NCBI RefSeq assembly: GCF_021129215.1
Contig: NZ_JAJOLP010000001.1
Location: 2,852,001 to 2,916,000, forward strand
DNA: 64,000 nucleotides
Source of the DNA: Agromyces sp. S2-1-8
Lineage (GTDB): Bacteria; Actinomycetota; Actinomycetes; Actinomycetales; Microbacteriaceae
Reading direction: 5' to 3'
The notes beneath the pieces were generated by a model that was given only the letters and a program-made list of their open reading frames with translations, was not told where the DNA came from and did not search any database. Shown piece after piece: positions 8,596 to 19,247 of this stretch. Position 1 is the stretch's first letter, and every line of letters starts with the position of its first letter. Made by a program: the position numbers and the translations under genes.

Positions 8596-9545
8596 GACGG
8601 CCTCCTCACTCGTTCTGCGGCACGCAGGCGCACCGGCTTGGCACGCGGGTTCTCCGCCTGCTCGGCTTCGGAGGCGAGCTCTGCGCCACGGACGAGGAGC
8701 TTGAACTGCGGCCGGTGCTCAGGCAGCTCCATCGGGAGACCGGCAGGGGCGGTCGAGCTCGACGCCGCCTGCAGCACGCGCTTCACGATGCGGTCCTCGA
8801 GCGACTGGTACGCGAGCACGACGATGCGACCGCCGACCGCGACGGTGTCGAGTGCAGCGGGCATCGCCCGCTCGAGGACCGAGAGCTCTTCGTTCACCTC
8901 GATGCGCAGCGCCTGGAACACCCGTTTCGCCGGGTGCCCCTGCCGCTGGACGGCGACGGGTGTCGCCGCCTGGAGCACGGCGACGAGTTCGGCCGATCGC
9001 GTGATCGGCGCCTCGGCACGCGCCCGCACGATCGCGCGGGCGTAGCGGGCGGCGAGCTTCTCCTCGCCGTAGTCGAGGAAGATGCGTCGCAGCTCCTCCT
9101 CACTCGACTCGGCGATGACATCGGCTGCCGTACGACCCTTCGTCGAGTCCATACGCATGTCGAGCGGGGCGTCCTTCGAGTAGGCGAACCCGCGCTCGGC
9201 ACGATCGAGCTGGAGCGAGGAGACACCCAGGTCGAAGAGCACGCCGTGCACCTCGCTGAAGCCCTCCGAACGCACCGCGCGTGCGATGCCGTCGTACACG
9301 GTGTGCACGAACCGCGCCCGGTCGCCGTACTTCGCAAGCCGCTCGCGGGCGATGCCGAGTGCGTCGGTGTCGCGGTCGAGCCCGATCACCGTGAGCTTCG
9401 GGAAGCGCTCGAGGAACGCGGCGGTGTGCCCGCCCATGCCGAGCGTGGCGTCGACCATGACCGCGCCGTCGGCCTCGAGGGCCGGCGCGAGCAGCTCGAG
9501 CGTGCGCTCGAGCATGACCGGGGTGTGGATTCGTTCGATGTCCAT
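8592..9545 (-). CDS. rsmH: 16S rRNA (cytosine-1402-N4)-methyltransferase RsmH
   Basis: SAM-dependent methyltransferase of 317 aa that modifies C1402 in the ribosomal P site. Recognisable motifs are HTPVMLERTLELL at the N-terminus, the SAM loop VDATLGMGGHT, DRDTDALGIA, GVLFDLGVSSLQLD, FQALRIEVNEEL, and VLAYQSLEDRIVKR near the end. The frame continues upstream, but family alignment places the start at the ATG of MDIERIHTP (9545). It lies 104 bp downstream of mraZ and overlaps the FtsL-like gene. Confidence 0.95.
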   Translation of the reverse strand: MDIERIHTPVMLERTLELLAPALEADGAVMVDATLGMGGHTAAFLERFPKLTVIGLDRDTDALGIARERLAKYGDRARFVHTVYDGIARAVRSEGFSEVHGVLFDLGVSSLQLDRAERGFAYSKDAPLDMRMDSTKGRTAADVIAESSEEELRRIFLDYGEEKLAARYARAIVRARAEAPITRSAELVAVLQAATPVAVQRQGHPAKRVFQALRIEVNEELSVLERAMPAALDTVAVGGRIVVLAYQSLEDRIVKRVLQAASSSTAPAGLPMELPEHRPQFKLLVRGAELASEAEQAENPRAKPVRLRAAERVRRPS

Positions 9546-9649
9546 GATTCCGCCTCTGCTTCCGGGCCTCGCGCCCTGATCCCCATCCGTTCGTCCTGAT
9601 GCGGGGAAGTGCACCAGGCCCGGCCGGCTGGGAGTCGGGACCCGAGGAT

Positions 9650-10081
9650 TCAGAAGAGTCCGGGGATCACCTCCTCCGCCGTCTCCGCGAAGGCCGCCTC
9701 CTGCTCGGCGAGGTAGTTCTGCCACGCCGCCTGGTCCCAGATCTCCACCCGACTGCCGGCGCCGATGACCGTGAGGTCTCGGTCGAGCCCCGCGTAGCCG
9801 CGGAGGTTGGCGGGGATGGTGACCCGGTTCTGCTTGTCGGGGGTCTCCGCGGAGGCACCCGAGAGGAAGACGCGCATGTAGTCGCGTGCCTGCTTGCTCG
9901 TCACGGGGGCTTGGCGGATCTTGTCGCTCATGCTCTCGAACTCGCGGGCGCTGAACACGTAGATGCAGCGCTCCTGCCCGCGCGTGAGCACGAGCCCGTT
10001 CGACAGCTCCTCCCGGAACTTGGCCGGAAGAATGACGCGCCCCTTCTCATCGAGCTTCGGCTCGTAGGTCCCGAGGAACAT
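9650..10081 (-). CDS. mraZ: Transcriptional regulator MraZ
   Basis: DNA-binding protein of 143 aa, first gene of the dcw operon and known in other bacteria to repress its own promoter. Two tandem SpoVT/AbrB-like repeats are visible: [23 protein letters not shown], then [17 protein letters not shown]. The ATG at 10081 gives [10 protein letters not shown], the canonical N-terminus, and has GGAAAGGGGG upstream. Three direct GTGG boxes in the promoter (10119-10143) are the likely operator. Confidence 0.96.
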   Translation of the reverse strand: MFLGTYEPKLDEKGRVILPAKFREELSNGLVLTRGQERCIYVFSAREFESMSDKIRQAPVTSKQARDYMRVFLSGASAETPDKQNRVTIPANLRGYAGLDRDLTVIGAGSRVEIWDQAAWQNYLAEQEAAFAETAEEVIPGLF

Positions 10082-10118
10082 GCGCCACCCCCTTTCCTCC
10101 GGCCAGGATCCAGGTGAC

Positions 10119-10150
10119 CCCACTTTACTCCACCTTCATCCACTGATCAA
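10119..10150 (-). promoter_or_regulatory. mraZ promoter with three MraZ-type boxes
   Basis: On the minus strand, TTGATC (10150-10145) and TAAAGT (10127-10122) are separated by exactly 17 bp, giving a good housekeeping promoter. Three direct GTGG(A/G) repeats lie 10 bp apart (start bases 10143, 10133, 10123), two in the spacer and one overlapping the -10. MraZ is known to bind repeats of a TGGGN-like pentamer with 10-bp periodicity. The arrangement predicts autorepression of the whole dcw operon. Confidence 0.8.
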
Positions 10151-10329
10151 CGACAAACGCTCGAATTTCGCGCGCGTCGCACAGAAGTCCCGCGGAAACA
10201 CGGGGATACAGCCGGGTGGAGCGGAGTGGAGGAAATCGCACTGAAATGGCGCGAACGGGCGCGTCGCGGGCCGTGGGCGTCGTCGGCGGGCCCGCTCCCG
10301 GGGGCGCGAACCGGTCCGGAGACACGAAA
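10144..10329. other. Intergenic region upstream of mraZ
   Basis: 186 bp between the mraZ promoter and the DUF3040 terminator. It is less G+C rich around 10150-10180 (CGAATTTCG). I see no plausible gene and no second convincing promoter for mraZ. Confidence 0.6.
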
Positions 10330-10357
10330 AACGGGCCGATCAGGAGATCGGCCCGTT
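10330..10357 (-). terminator. Rho-independent terminator after the DUF3040 gene
   Basis: A perfect 12-bp inverted repeat (AACGGGCCGATC / GATCGGCCCGTT) with a 4-nt loop. On the minus strand it is followed by a run of T residues (GTTTTTCG), as expected for an intrinsic terminator of the gene ending at 10380. Confidence 0.85.
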
Positions 10358-10379
10358 CAGGTGGTCGGAAGTGGAGGGA

Positions 10380-10763
10380 CTAGTCGCGGCCCTCCTGGCG
10401 GCGGTCCCAGCGATCGTTCATGCGATCCATGAAGCCCGCCCCGGAGCGCGGCTTCGCACTGCTCGACGGAGACTCGGTCGGAGCTGCAGTCGCCGCACCG
10501 CGCTTGCCTGGCGTGATCGCGACGAGGACGCCCGCGAACATCAGTGCGAATCCGACGATGCCGATGATCAGGATCTGCGACGCGACGCCGCCGATCAGTG
10601 CACCGACGCCGGCGACCGCGAGGAGGACGCCCAGCACGATCGCACGGTAATTCGGGCGCCGACCGCGCACACCGCCGACGGCATGCACGAAGTCGGCATC
10701 GTTGCGGTAGAGGTTCCGCTCCATCTCCTCGAGAAGACGTTGCTCCTGCTCTGAAAGCGGCAT
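10380..10763 (-). CDS. DUF3040 membrane protein
   Basis: 127-aa protein of the actinobacterial DUF3040 family. The signature N-terminus MPLSEQEQRLLEEMERNLYRNDADF is followed by two membrane helices (about residues 43-62 and 64-85) and a polar tail ending in an Arg/Asp-rich stretch. Its function is unknown. In many actinobacteria it lies beside the mraZ/dcw cluster, as here. It is a single-gene unit closed by a terminator. Confidence 0.9.
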   Translation of the reverse strand: MPLSEQEQRLLEEMERNLYRNDADFVHAVGGVRGRRPNYRAIVLGVLLAVAGVGALIGGVASQILIIGIVGFALMFAGVLVAITPGKRGAATAAPTESPSSSAKPRSGAGFMDRMNDRWDRRQEGRD

Positions 10764-10837
10764 CTCATTCCCCTCAGGCTCGGGATCGACGCATCCGAGT
10801 CCATTCTAGCCCCGCGTCGCCTCGGTAGGCTAGGCGG

Positions 10838-11950
10838 GTGGCTCACAGTTCCCGGCTGGTCGATCTGGTTCACGAACGCATCGAGGACTTCCTCGCCGAA
10901 CGTACCTCAATTCTCCGTTCGATCAGTCCCGACCTCGACCCGCTCGACCTCTTCTCACGGCGATTTCTCAGCGGTGGCAAGCGCTTCCGCGCCCTGTTCT
11001 GCTACTGGGGGTGGGAGGCCGTGCACGGGCGCGGATTCGATCCGTTCGACGCCGACGACGAGGTCGATCTCGCACCGGTGGTCTCCGCGGCCGCCGCCCT
11101 CGAGCTGTTCCACGCTGCGGCGCTCGTGCACGACGACATCATCGACAAGTCCGACACCCGTCGCGGCGCCCCCTCGGCGCATCGCCTCTTCGAGACGCTG
11201 CACGCCGAGTCGGGCTGGGCGGGCGAGGCCGACGCGTTCGGCATCGACGCCGCGATCCTGCTCGGCGACCTGCTGCTCGGCTGGAGCGACGAACTCCTCG
11301 ACGCGGGGCTCGACGCCCTGCCCGATCGTGCGGCCGCCCGAGCAGCGCGCACCGAGTTCATGCGGATGCGCACGGAGGTGACGGCCGGCCAGTACCTCGA
11401 CATCCTCGAGGAGCGCGCCTGGGTGGCGCAGCCCGACGACGAGCAGCGGCTGCGTGCCGAGCGCATCATCGTGTACAAGTCGGCGAAGTACAGCATCGAG
11501 GCCCCGCTCGTCATCGGCGGGGCGATCGCCGGGGCCGATGGCGCCCAGTCGGCCGCGCTCCGCGAGTTCGGCCTGCCGCTCGGCATCGCCTACCAGTTGC
11601 GCGACGACCTGCTCGGCGTCTACGGCGACCCCGAGGTCACCGGCAAGCCGAGTGGCGACGACCTGCGCGAGGGCAAGCGGACCATGCTCGTCGCGATCGC
11701 GCGGGAGCGACTCTCGGCCGGACAGCGCCGGCTGCTCGACGAACTCCTCGGCGACCCCGATCTCGACGCCGACCAGATCCGCATGCTCCAGCGGACGATC
11801 GCGGAATGCGGGGCCGTCGACGAGCTCGAGTCGATGATCTCGGATCACGCCGCGCGAGCGGTCGCCGTGCTCGAACGGGCCCCGCTCAGCCAGGCTGCGC
11901 GTTCGGAGCTCGGCGCACTCGTGCGGACGGTGACCCGGCGATCGAGCTGA
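10838..11950 (+). CDS. idsA: Polyprenyl (geranylgeranyl-type) diphosphate synthase
   Basis: trans-Isoprenyl diphosphate synthase of 370 aa, condensing isopentenyl diphosphate with allylic primers for carotenoids, quinones or carrier lipids. The chain starts with GGKRFRALFCYWGW; the first aspartate-rich motif is D99-D-I-I-D103, and the second lies in YQLRDDLLGVYGD. A lysine-rich loop (GKPSGDDLREGKRTML) is also typical. TAGGCT lies 6 nt before the GTG, suggesting a leaderless mRNA. Gene order with the next genes matches mycobacterial idsA2-Rv2175c-pknL. Chain length cannot be told from sequence. Confidence 0.9.
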   Translation: MAHSSRLVDLVHERIEDFLAERTSILRSISPDLDPLDLFSRRFLSGGKRFRALFCYWGWEAVHGRGFDPFDADDEVDLAPVVSAAAALELFHAAALVHDDIIDKSDTRRGAPSAHRLFETLHAESGWAGEADAFGIDAAILLGDLLLGWSDELLDAGLDALPDRAAARAARTEFMRMRTEVTAGQYLDILEERAWVAQPDDEQRLRAERIIVYKSAKYSIEAPLVIGGAIAGADGAQSAALREFGLPLGIAYQLRDDLLGVYGDPEVTGKPSGDDLREGKRTMLVAIARERLSAGQRRLLDELLGDPDLDADQIRMLQRTIAECGAVDELESMISDHAARAVAVLERAPLSQAARSELGALVRTVTRRSS

Positions 11951-11956
11951 CGCGCC

Positions 11957-12295
11957 TCAGAGGAGCGCCTGGGCGATCCGACGCACCTCCGCCTTCCGGC
12001 CGGCGCGCAGCGCGTCGATCGGGGTCGTTCCCAGGCTGTCCTCCTCCGCGAGCAACCACTCGAGCGCCTCGGCGTCACTGAACCCGACGTCGGAGAGCAG
12101 CACGGCCGTGCCGTGGATCTCGGGCAGGGGTGCATCGTCGCGCAGGAAGACCGACGGCACCTTGAGCACGCCGTCGCGACGGGCGGCCAAGAGGTGCCGG
12201 TCATCGATGAGGCGCCGGATGCGCGACGGGCTCTGCCCGAGGAGTTCGACGAGTTCGGGAACGGTCAGCCAGGTGGTCTCGGCGGCATCGGTCAC
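11957..12295 (-). CDS. Rv2175c-family DNA-binding protein
   Basis: 112-aa protein with an N-terminal winged helix (WLTVPELVELLGQSPSRIRRLIDDRHLLAARRDGVLKVPSVFL) and a C-terminal helical part (ALEWLLAEEDSLGTTPIDALRAGRKAEVRRIAQALL). It resembles mycobacterial Rv2175c, which is phosphorylated by the neighbouring kinase PknL; here too a PASTA kinase lies 1.6 kb away. The start is the GTG giving VTDAAETTW; the longer open frame upstream does not look coding. A regulatory link to the kinase is inferred from synteny. Confidence 0.85.
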   Translation of the reverse strand: MTDAAETTWLTVPELVELLGQSPSRIRRLIDDRHLLAARRDGVLKVPSVFLRDDAPLPEIHGTAVLLSDVGFSDAEALEWLLAEEDSLGTTPIDALRAGRKAEVRRIAQALL

Positions 12296-12535
12296 GAAGC
12301 AAGACTGCCATGACGGGGGGCGAACGCGGAAGCCGGAACCGCGCACCGAGTCCGGGAACGCAGGCGGCAGCCGCGAGTCGGCGGACGCGCGGCGAGCTTC
12401 CGCACCACCGGAAACGCAGCACGAGCCCCGGCCCTCGAGCCGAGTTCTCGGACGCGCGGCGAGGTGTTTGACTCGCCTCTGCCCCTGTGCGACCGTGACG
12501 GGAGTCGGGTGCACCAGGCCGGCGAAGGGGGAACC

Positions 12536-13771
12536 ATGGCGTACGACGTCGACGACGCCGCCGGACGCGACGACCGGCCGTCCGGTCGCGGGCGATCACG
12601 AGGCATCCGGGGGCTGCTCACCGTTCCGCTCGCCGTCGCGAGCGCCGTCGCGGTCACCCTCGGCATCGCCCAGCCCGCCGACGCGGCGCCGCAGCCCGTC
12701 AAGCGGTCGCCCAAGGCGAAGGCGCCTGCTGCGGGCGCGACACGAGCGCCCGTCGTCGCGACGGCGGAGGTGCCGCGAGAGATCGTGGTCGCCGCCGGCG
12801 ACACCGTCAGCGGCATCGCGGAGCGCTACGGACTCTCGACCGCGGAGGTACTCGCGCACAACGGGCTCGGCTGGTCGAGCCTCATCTTCCCCGGACAACG
12901 ACTGGCGCTGCCCGGCGGCCGGGCCTCCACGACTCCGAGCAGCCGCGAGGGGATCGCCAAGCACACGGTGGCGGCGGGCGACACCATGAGCGGCATCGCC
13001 TCGCGATACGGCGTCGGCCTCGAAGAGCTGCTCCGCGTGAACGGACTCGGCCGCCAGTCGCTCATCTTCCCCGGTGAGCAGGTCGTGCTGCCGCCGGGAG
13101 CGGCGCCGTCGCCCGGGCCGGATCCGGACGCGGCGGCGGGGACCGAGCCCGTGCCACCCGAGGAGGGCGAGGCGACGCCGTCCGCCGACGTGCACGTCGT
13201 CGTCGCCGGCGACACCGTGTGGGACATCGCCGCCCGCGAGCACGTCGGCGTCGACGCGCTCGTCGAGGCGAACGGCCTCGACGAGCGGGCGACCATCCGC
13301 CTCGGCCAGCGCCTGGTGATCCCCCGCCCCGTCCCGGTGACGACGGTCGCGTCGGTCAGCGTCGTGCTCACCGACGAGATGCGCGCGAACGCCCAGCTCA
13401 TCGTCGACGTCGGCCGCGAGCTCGGCGTGCCGGACCGCGCCATCGTCATCGCCCTCGCGGCGGCGGCGCAGGAGTCCGGCCTGAAGAACGTCCGCCACGG
13501 CGACCGCGACTCCCAAGGGCTCTTCCAACAGCGGCCGAGCCAGGGTTGGGGCACCTCCGAGCAGGTGCTCGACGCCCATCGTGCGGCCGCCGCCTTCTAC
13601 GGCGGACCGACCGGGCCCAACGTGGGGCGCGCGCCCGGTCTCCTCGACATTCCCGGATGGGAATCGATGCCGCTCGCCGAGGCCGCACAGGCGGTGCAGC
13701 ACAGTGCGCATCCCGATCACTATGCGAAGTGGGAGGCGCAGGCTCGCGCCTGGGTGGACGAACTCGGCTGA
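12536..13771 (+). CDS. Secreted triple-LysM peptidoglycan-binding protein
   Basis: 411-aa exported protein. A signal peptide follows a basic stretch (about residues 18-52, ending near ADAAPQ). Three LysM repeats lie at about residues 82-127, 142-187 and 220-263, each with the AAGDTxSGIA-type core. The C-terminal 150 residues (IVIALAAAAQESGLKNVRHGD, QGLFQQRPSQGWGT) resemble a family attached to actinobacterial cell-wall proteins, with a lysozyme-like look but no proven activity. ATG at 12536 has GAAGGGGG upstream. It sits between Rv2175c-like and PASTA-kinase genes, suggesting a wall-sensing neighbourhood. Confidence 0.85.
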   Translation: MAYDVDDAAGRDDRPSGRGRSRGIRGLLTVPLAVASAVAVTLGIAQPADAAPQPVKRSPKAKAPAAGATRAPVVATAEVPREIVVAAGDTVSGIAERYGLSTAEVLAHNGLGWSSLIFPGQRLALPGGRASTTPSSREGIAKHTVAAGDTMSGIASRYGVGLEELLRVNGLGRQSLIFPGEQVVLPPGAAPSPGPDPDAAAGTEPVPPEEGEATPSADVHVVVAGDTVWDIAAREHVGVDALVEANGLDERATIRLGQRLVIPRPVPVTTVASVSVVLTDEMRANAQLIVDVGRELGVPDRAIVIALAAAAQESGLKNVRHGDRDSQGLFQQRPSQGWGTSEQVLDAHRAAAAFYGGPTGPNVGRAPGLLDIPGWESMPLAEAAQAVQHSAHPDHYAKWEAQARAWVDELG

Positions 13772-13879
13772 GCCGGCCGTCACCTGCGCAGGGCGCCTGA
13801 GGATCACGATGGGATTGCGATCGGCGCGTCGGCGGCGTTTGTTCGGCCTGCGGCATATGCCCTTTCGTAGACTCGAACG

Positions 13880-15799
<1,920 letters not shown>

Positions 15800-15911
15800 G
15801 CCCGGCGGCCCCGCCGGCCGCGCAAGTGCCGCGGCATCCGCGACGCCTCGACCGCGCGTAGCCCCGCGCACCGCGACCGCGAGATGCCGGACCTCCGCGC
15901 CGGGATGGACG

Positions 15912-15947
15912 AGAACGGCGCACGCCCCGTGGGGCGTGCGCCGTTCT
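15912..15947. terminator. Bidirectional terminator between the kinase and DAHP synthase genes
   Basis: A perfect 17-bp inverted repeat (arms 15912-15928 and 15931-15947) separated by GT. It lies between two convergent genes and could stop transcription from both. No long T-run follows on either strand. Confidence 0.75.
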
Positions 15948-15958
15948 GCTGCGACCGC

Positions 15959-17329
15959 TCAGCGCGACGCGAGCTCCTCGGCCACGAGGAACGCGAGCTC
16001 GAGCGACTGCATGTGGTTGAGCCGCGGGTCGCAGAGCGACTCGTAGCGGGTCGCGAGGGTCGCCTCGTCGATGTGCTCCGAACCGCCGAGGCACTCGGTG
16101 ACATCGTCGCCGGTGAGCTCGACGTGGATGCCGCCGGGGTGCGTGCCAGCGGCACGGTGCGCCTCGAAGAAGCCCTTCACCTCGTCGACCACGTCGTCGA
16201 AACGGCGGGTCTTGTAACCGGTGGGCGTCGTGATGCCGTTGCCGTGCATCGGGTCGGTGACCCACAGCGGGTTCGCGTCGCTCGCCTTGATCGCCTCGAG
16301 CAGCGGCGGCAGTGCCTCGCGGATCTTGCCGGCGCCCATGCGCGTGATGAAGGTGAGCCGGCCCGGCTCGCGGTTCGGGTCGAGCTTCTCGACGAGCTCG
16401 AGCATCGTCTCGGGCGTCGTCGTCGGACCGAGCTTCACGCCGATCGGGTTGCGCACGCGGGAGAGGAAGTCGACGTGGGCGCCGTCGAGCTCACGGGTGC
16501 GCTCGCCGATCCAGATGAAGTGCCCGCTCGTGACGTACGGGGTGCCCGTGCGCGAGTCGATGCGGGTCATCGGGCGCTCGTAGTCCATGAGCAGGCCCTC
16601 GTGGCCCGTGTAGAACTCGGTGTGCTTGAGCGCCTCGAAGTCGGCGCCGCAGGCGTCCATGAACTTCACGGCGCGATCGATCTCGCGGGCCATCGATTCG
16701 TACCGCGAGTTCGCCGGGTTCTGCGCGAAGCCCTGGTTCCACGAGTGCACCTGGCGCAGGTCGGCGAAACCGCCCTGCGTGAACGCGCGGATGAGGTTCA
16801 GCGTCGACGCCGCCGTGTGGTAGCCGCGGATGAGTCGGTTCGGATCGGCCGTGCGCGACTCTGGCGTGAAGTCGTAGCCGTTGACGACGTCACCCCGGTA
16901 GGCGGGCAGCGTGACGTCGCCGCGGGTCTCGGTGTCGCTCGAGCGGGGCTTCGCGAACTGGCCCGCCATGCGACCCATCTTGACGACGGGCATCGAGGCG
17001 CCGTAGGTGAGCACCACGGCCATCTGCAGCACGGTCTTCACCCGGTTGCGGATCTGGTCGGCGGTCGCGCCCGCGAAGGTCTCGGCGCAGTCGCCGCCCT
17101 GCAGCAGGAACGCCTCGCCGCGCGACGCGGCCGCGAGCCGTTCGCGCATCGTGTCGACCTCGCCCGCGAAGACCAGCGGCGGCAGCGTGGCGAGCTCGGC
17201 CGAGGCGGCGCGGGCGGCCTCCGCGTCGGGCCAGGTGGGCTGCTGCTTGATCGGCAGGTCGCGCCAATAGTCGAGCCCCGCGATCACGGAGGGATCTGCG
17301 TTGACGATGGGCTCGACGAGCTGTACCAC
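15959..17329 (-). CDS. aroG: Class II 3-deoxy-7-phosphoheptulonate (DAHP) synthase
   Basis: First enzyme of the shikimate pathway, joining phosphoenolpyruvate and erythrose 4-phosphate. The 456-aa protein has plant-type (class II) signatures: LPIKQQPTWPD, PPLVFAGEVDTMRERLA, FLLQGGDCAETF (metal cysteine) and VTDPMHGNGI. GTG at 17329 gives VVQLVEPIVNADPS, matching family N-termini; further upstream the frame looks non-coding. The order kinase then DAHP synthase is shared with Mycobacterium (pknL region to aroG). Confidence 0.94.
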   Translation of the reverse strand: MVQLVEPIVNADPSVIAGLDYWRDLPIKQQPTWPDAEAARAASAELATLPPLVFAGEVDTMRERLAAASRGEAFLLQGGDCAETFAGATADQIRNRVKTVLQMAVVLTYGASMPVVKMGRMAGQFAKPRSSDTETRGDVTLPAYRGDVVNGYDFTPESRTADPNRLIRGYHTAASTLNLIRAFTQGGFADLRQVHSWNQGFAQNPANSRYESMAREIDRAVKFMDACGADFEALKHTEFYTGHEGLLMDYERPMTRIDSRTGTPYVTSGHFIWIGERTRELDGAHVDFLSRVRNPIGVKLGPTTTPETMLELVEKLDPNREPGRLTFITRMGAGKIREALPPLLEAIKASDANPLWVTDPMHGNGITTPTGYKTRRFDDVVDEVKGFFEAHRAAGTHPGGIHVELTGDDVTECLGGSEHIDEATLATRYESLCDPRLNHMQSLELAFLVAEELASR

Positions 17330-17408
17330 TGGGCTGTCCTGGAGGGTGCGGGCGCCACGGCGCCGGAAAACGGAACGGCGACGCACGTCGCGCCGCCGCC
17401 CTCCGAGC

Positions 17409-18098
17409 CTACCGCGATTGCGAGGCCCGCTGCTCCTTCACGCTGGAGGCGTACACGTCGACGTACTCCTGCCCGCTCAGGCCGCGCAGGGCGTACACGA
17501 GCTCGTCCGTCACGGAACGCAACACGAAGCGATCGCCCTCCAGACCCTCGAACCGGGAGAAGTCGATCGGCTCGCCGACGATGATGCCGATCCGGCGCAC
17601 GCGCGGCAGTCGCGTGCCGATCGGCATGACGTGCTCGGTGCCGATCATCGCGACCGGGACGACCGGTGCGCCCGACTCGAGGACCATGCGGGCGACGCCC
17701 GTGCGCCCCCGGTAGAGCTTGCCGTCGGGGCTGCGAGTGCCCTCGGGGTAGATGCCGAGGATGCTGCCCTCTGCCAGCACCCGGAGGCCGGTGTTCAGGG
17801 ATGCCTCGGACGCCTTGCCGCCCGAACGGTCGATCGGCAGCTGCCCCGCGGCCTGGAAGAACATGCGCGTCGCCCAGCCCTTGAGCCCCTTGCCGGTGAA
17901 GTACTCGCTCTTCGCGAGGAACACGACGGGGCGGTCGACGACGAGCGGCAGGAAGATCGAGTCGATGAACGAGAGGTGGTTCGAGGCGAGCACCACGGCA
18001 CCCTCCTTCGGCACGTTCTCGAGCCCGACGACCCACGGCCGGAAGATCGAGAGCAGGATCGGCCCGACCACGAGGTGCTTCATGATCCAGTAGAACAC
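17409..18098 (-). CDS. plsC: 1-acyl-sn-glycerol-3-phosphate acyltransferase (PlsC family)
   Basis: 229-aa membrane-associated acyltransferase that makes phosphatidic acid for phospholipids. The N-terminus is hydrophobic, followed by the catalytic NHLSFID (NHx4D) motif, the GxxFIDR-like stretch QLPIDRSGG, and the substrate motif YPEGTRSPDG. GTG at 18098 (MFYWIMKHLV). It is transcribed with the DAHP synthase gene (79-bp gap) and follows the ROK kinase gene. Confidence 0.9.
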   Translation of the reverse strand: MFYWIMKHLVVGPILLSIFRPWVVGLENVPKEGAVVLASNHLSFIDSIFLPLVVDRPVVFLAKSEYFTGKGLKGWATRMFFQAAGQLPIDRSGGKASEASLNTGLRVLAEGSILGIYPEGTRSPDGKLYRGRTGVARMVLESGAPVVPVAMIGTEHVMPIGTRLPRVRRIGIIVGEPIDFSRFEGLEGDRFVLRSVTDELVYALRGLSGQEYVDVYASSVKEQRASQSR

Positions 18099-18148
18099 CG
18101 CGCGGCTCCCTTCCCGTGAGACATCGACTCAGCTTAACGCCGGGTGGC

Positions 18149-19099
18149 TCAGGAGTGTTCGGCGACCCACACGCGGGCGAGGTCGGCAGCGCCGACGACG
18201 CCGGCGTCGTTCACGAGCTCGGCGATGACGAAGTCGGGCTCGGGGTGGTAGCCGCGAGCGGGCAGGTGCTCGAGATACGCCTCGCGGATGGGCTCGAGCA
18301 GCAGCTCGCCGGCGACCGCGACGCCTCCGCCGAACACGAATCGCTGCGGATCGAGCACCGCGGAGAGACTCGCGGACGCCGCTCCGAGCCAGTGGCCGAG
18401 CTGGCGGAGGGCGGCGATGGCGCCCGGGTCGCCCGCTTCGATGAGCCCGCCGACGATCGTGCCGTCGAGTGCGCCGTGCTCGGCGCGCGCCCGTGCCAGC
18501 GACTGGCCGATACCGCCCGCGTCGGCGATCTCGCCCGCCATGCGCAGGAGGGCCCGCCCCGAACCGTACTGCTCGATGCAGCCGCGCTGGCCGCACCCGC
18601 ACGCGAGGCCGTCGGGCACGACGCGGAGGTGACCGAGCTCGGCGCCCGCGCCGAACCCGCCTCGGAAGAGGCGGTCGTTCGCGACGATCGCGCCGCCGAC
18701 GCCGGTACCGATCGTGAGCATCACCATGTCGCTCACGAGCCGGCCGGCGCCGAAGCGGAACTCTGCCCACCCGGCGGCGTTCGCGTCGTTGTCGACGACG
18801 ACGGTGCCGCCGACCTGCGCCTCGAGCTTCTCGCGCAACGGCTCGTTGCGCCAGTCGATGTTCGGGGCGTAGTAGAGGGTCGACTGCGCCGCGTCGACGA
18901 AGCCCGCCGCGGCGACGCCGACGGCCTCGATGTCGTCGGAGCCGCGGAGGCCGGCGATCATCTCGACGACGGCACGTTCGAGCGCCGGCGCGTCACCGGC
19001 GGGGGTCGGCACCCGATCGCTGCGCACGATCGCGCCGAGCTCGTCGACGACTGCGCCGGCGATCTTCGTTCCACCGATGTCGATACCGATCGCGTGCAC
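18149..19099 (-). CDS. glk: ROK-family glucokinase
   Basis: Sugar kinase of 316 aa that phosphorylates glucose or a related sugar. Phosphate loop IGIDIGGTKIAGAVVD lies at the N-terminus; catalytic aspartate in VVVDNDANAAGWAEFRFGAG; zinc motif of the ROK family is C-G-C-x-Q-R-G-C-I-E (GLACGCGQRGCIEQYGSG). GTG at 19099 has GAAAGG upstream; the frame extends upstream without coding character. It is divergent from fadD. Glucose as substrate is the family default, not proven. Confidence 0.9.
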   Translation of the reverse strand: MHAIGIDIGGTKIAGAVVDELGAIVRSDRVPTPAGDAPALERAVVEMIAGLRGSDDIEAVGVAAAGFVDAAQSTLYYAPNIDWRNEPLREKLEAQVGGTVVVDNDANAAGWAEFRFGAGRLVSDMVMLTIGTGVGGAIVANDRLFRGGFGAGAELGHLRVVPDGLACGCGQRGCIEQYGSGRALLRMAGEIADAGGIGQSLARARAEHGALDGTIVGGLIEAGDPGAIAALRQLGHWLGAASASLSAVLDPQRFVFGGGVAVAGELLLEPIREAYLEHLPARGYHPEPDFVIAELVNDAGVVGAADLARVWVAEHS

Positions 19100-19247
19100 G
19101 CTGACGCCGCCTTTCAGAGGGGGACGGGGCTGGGGTCGCGCCGGAACGGGGCCGCACGCGCAACGACTAGAGTGTAGTAGACCCCAAAGCCGAGGTCGCG
19201 CAGGTACCCGAGCCGGGCGCGATCCACTCGGTACCGAAGGAGCTACC

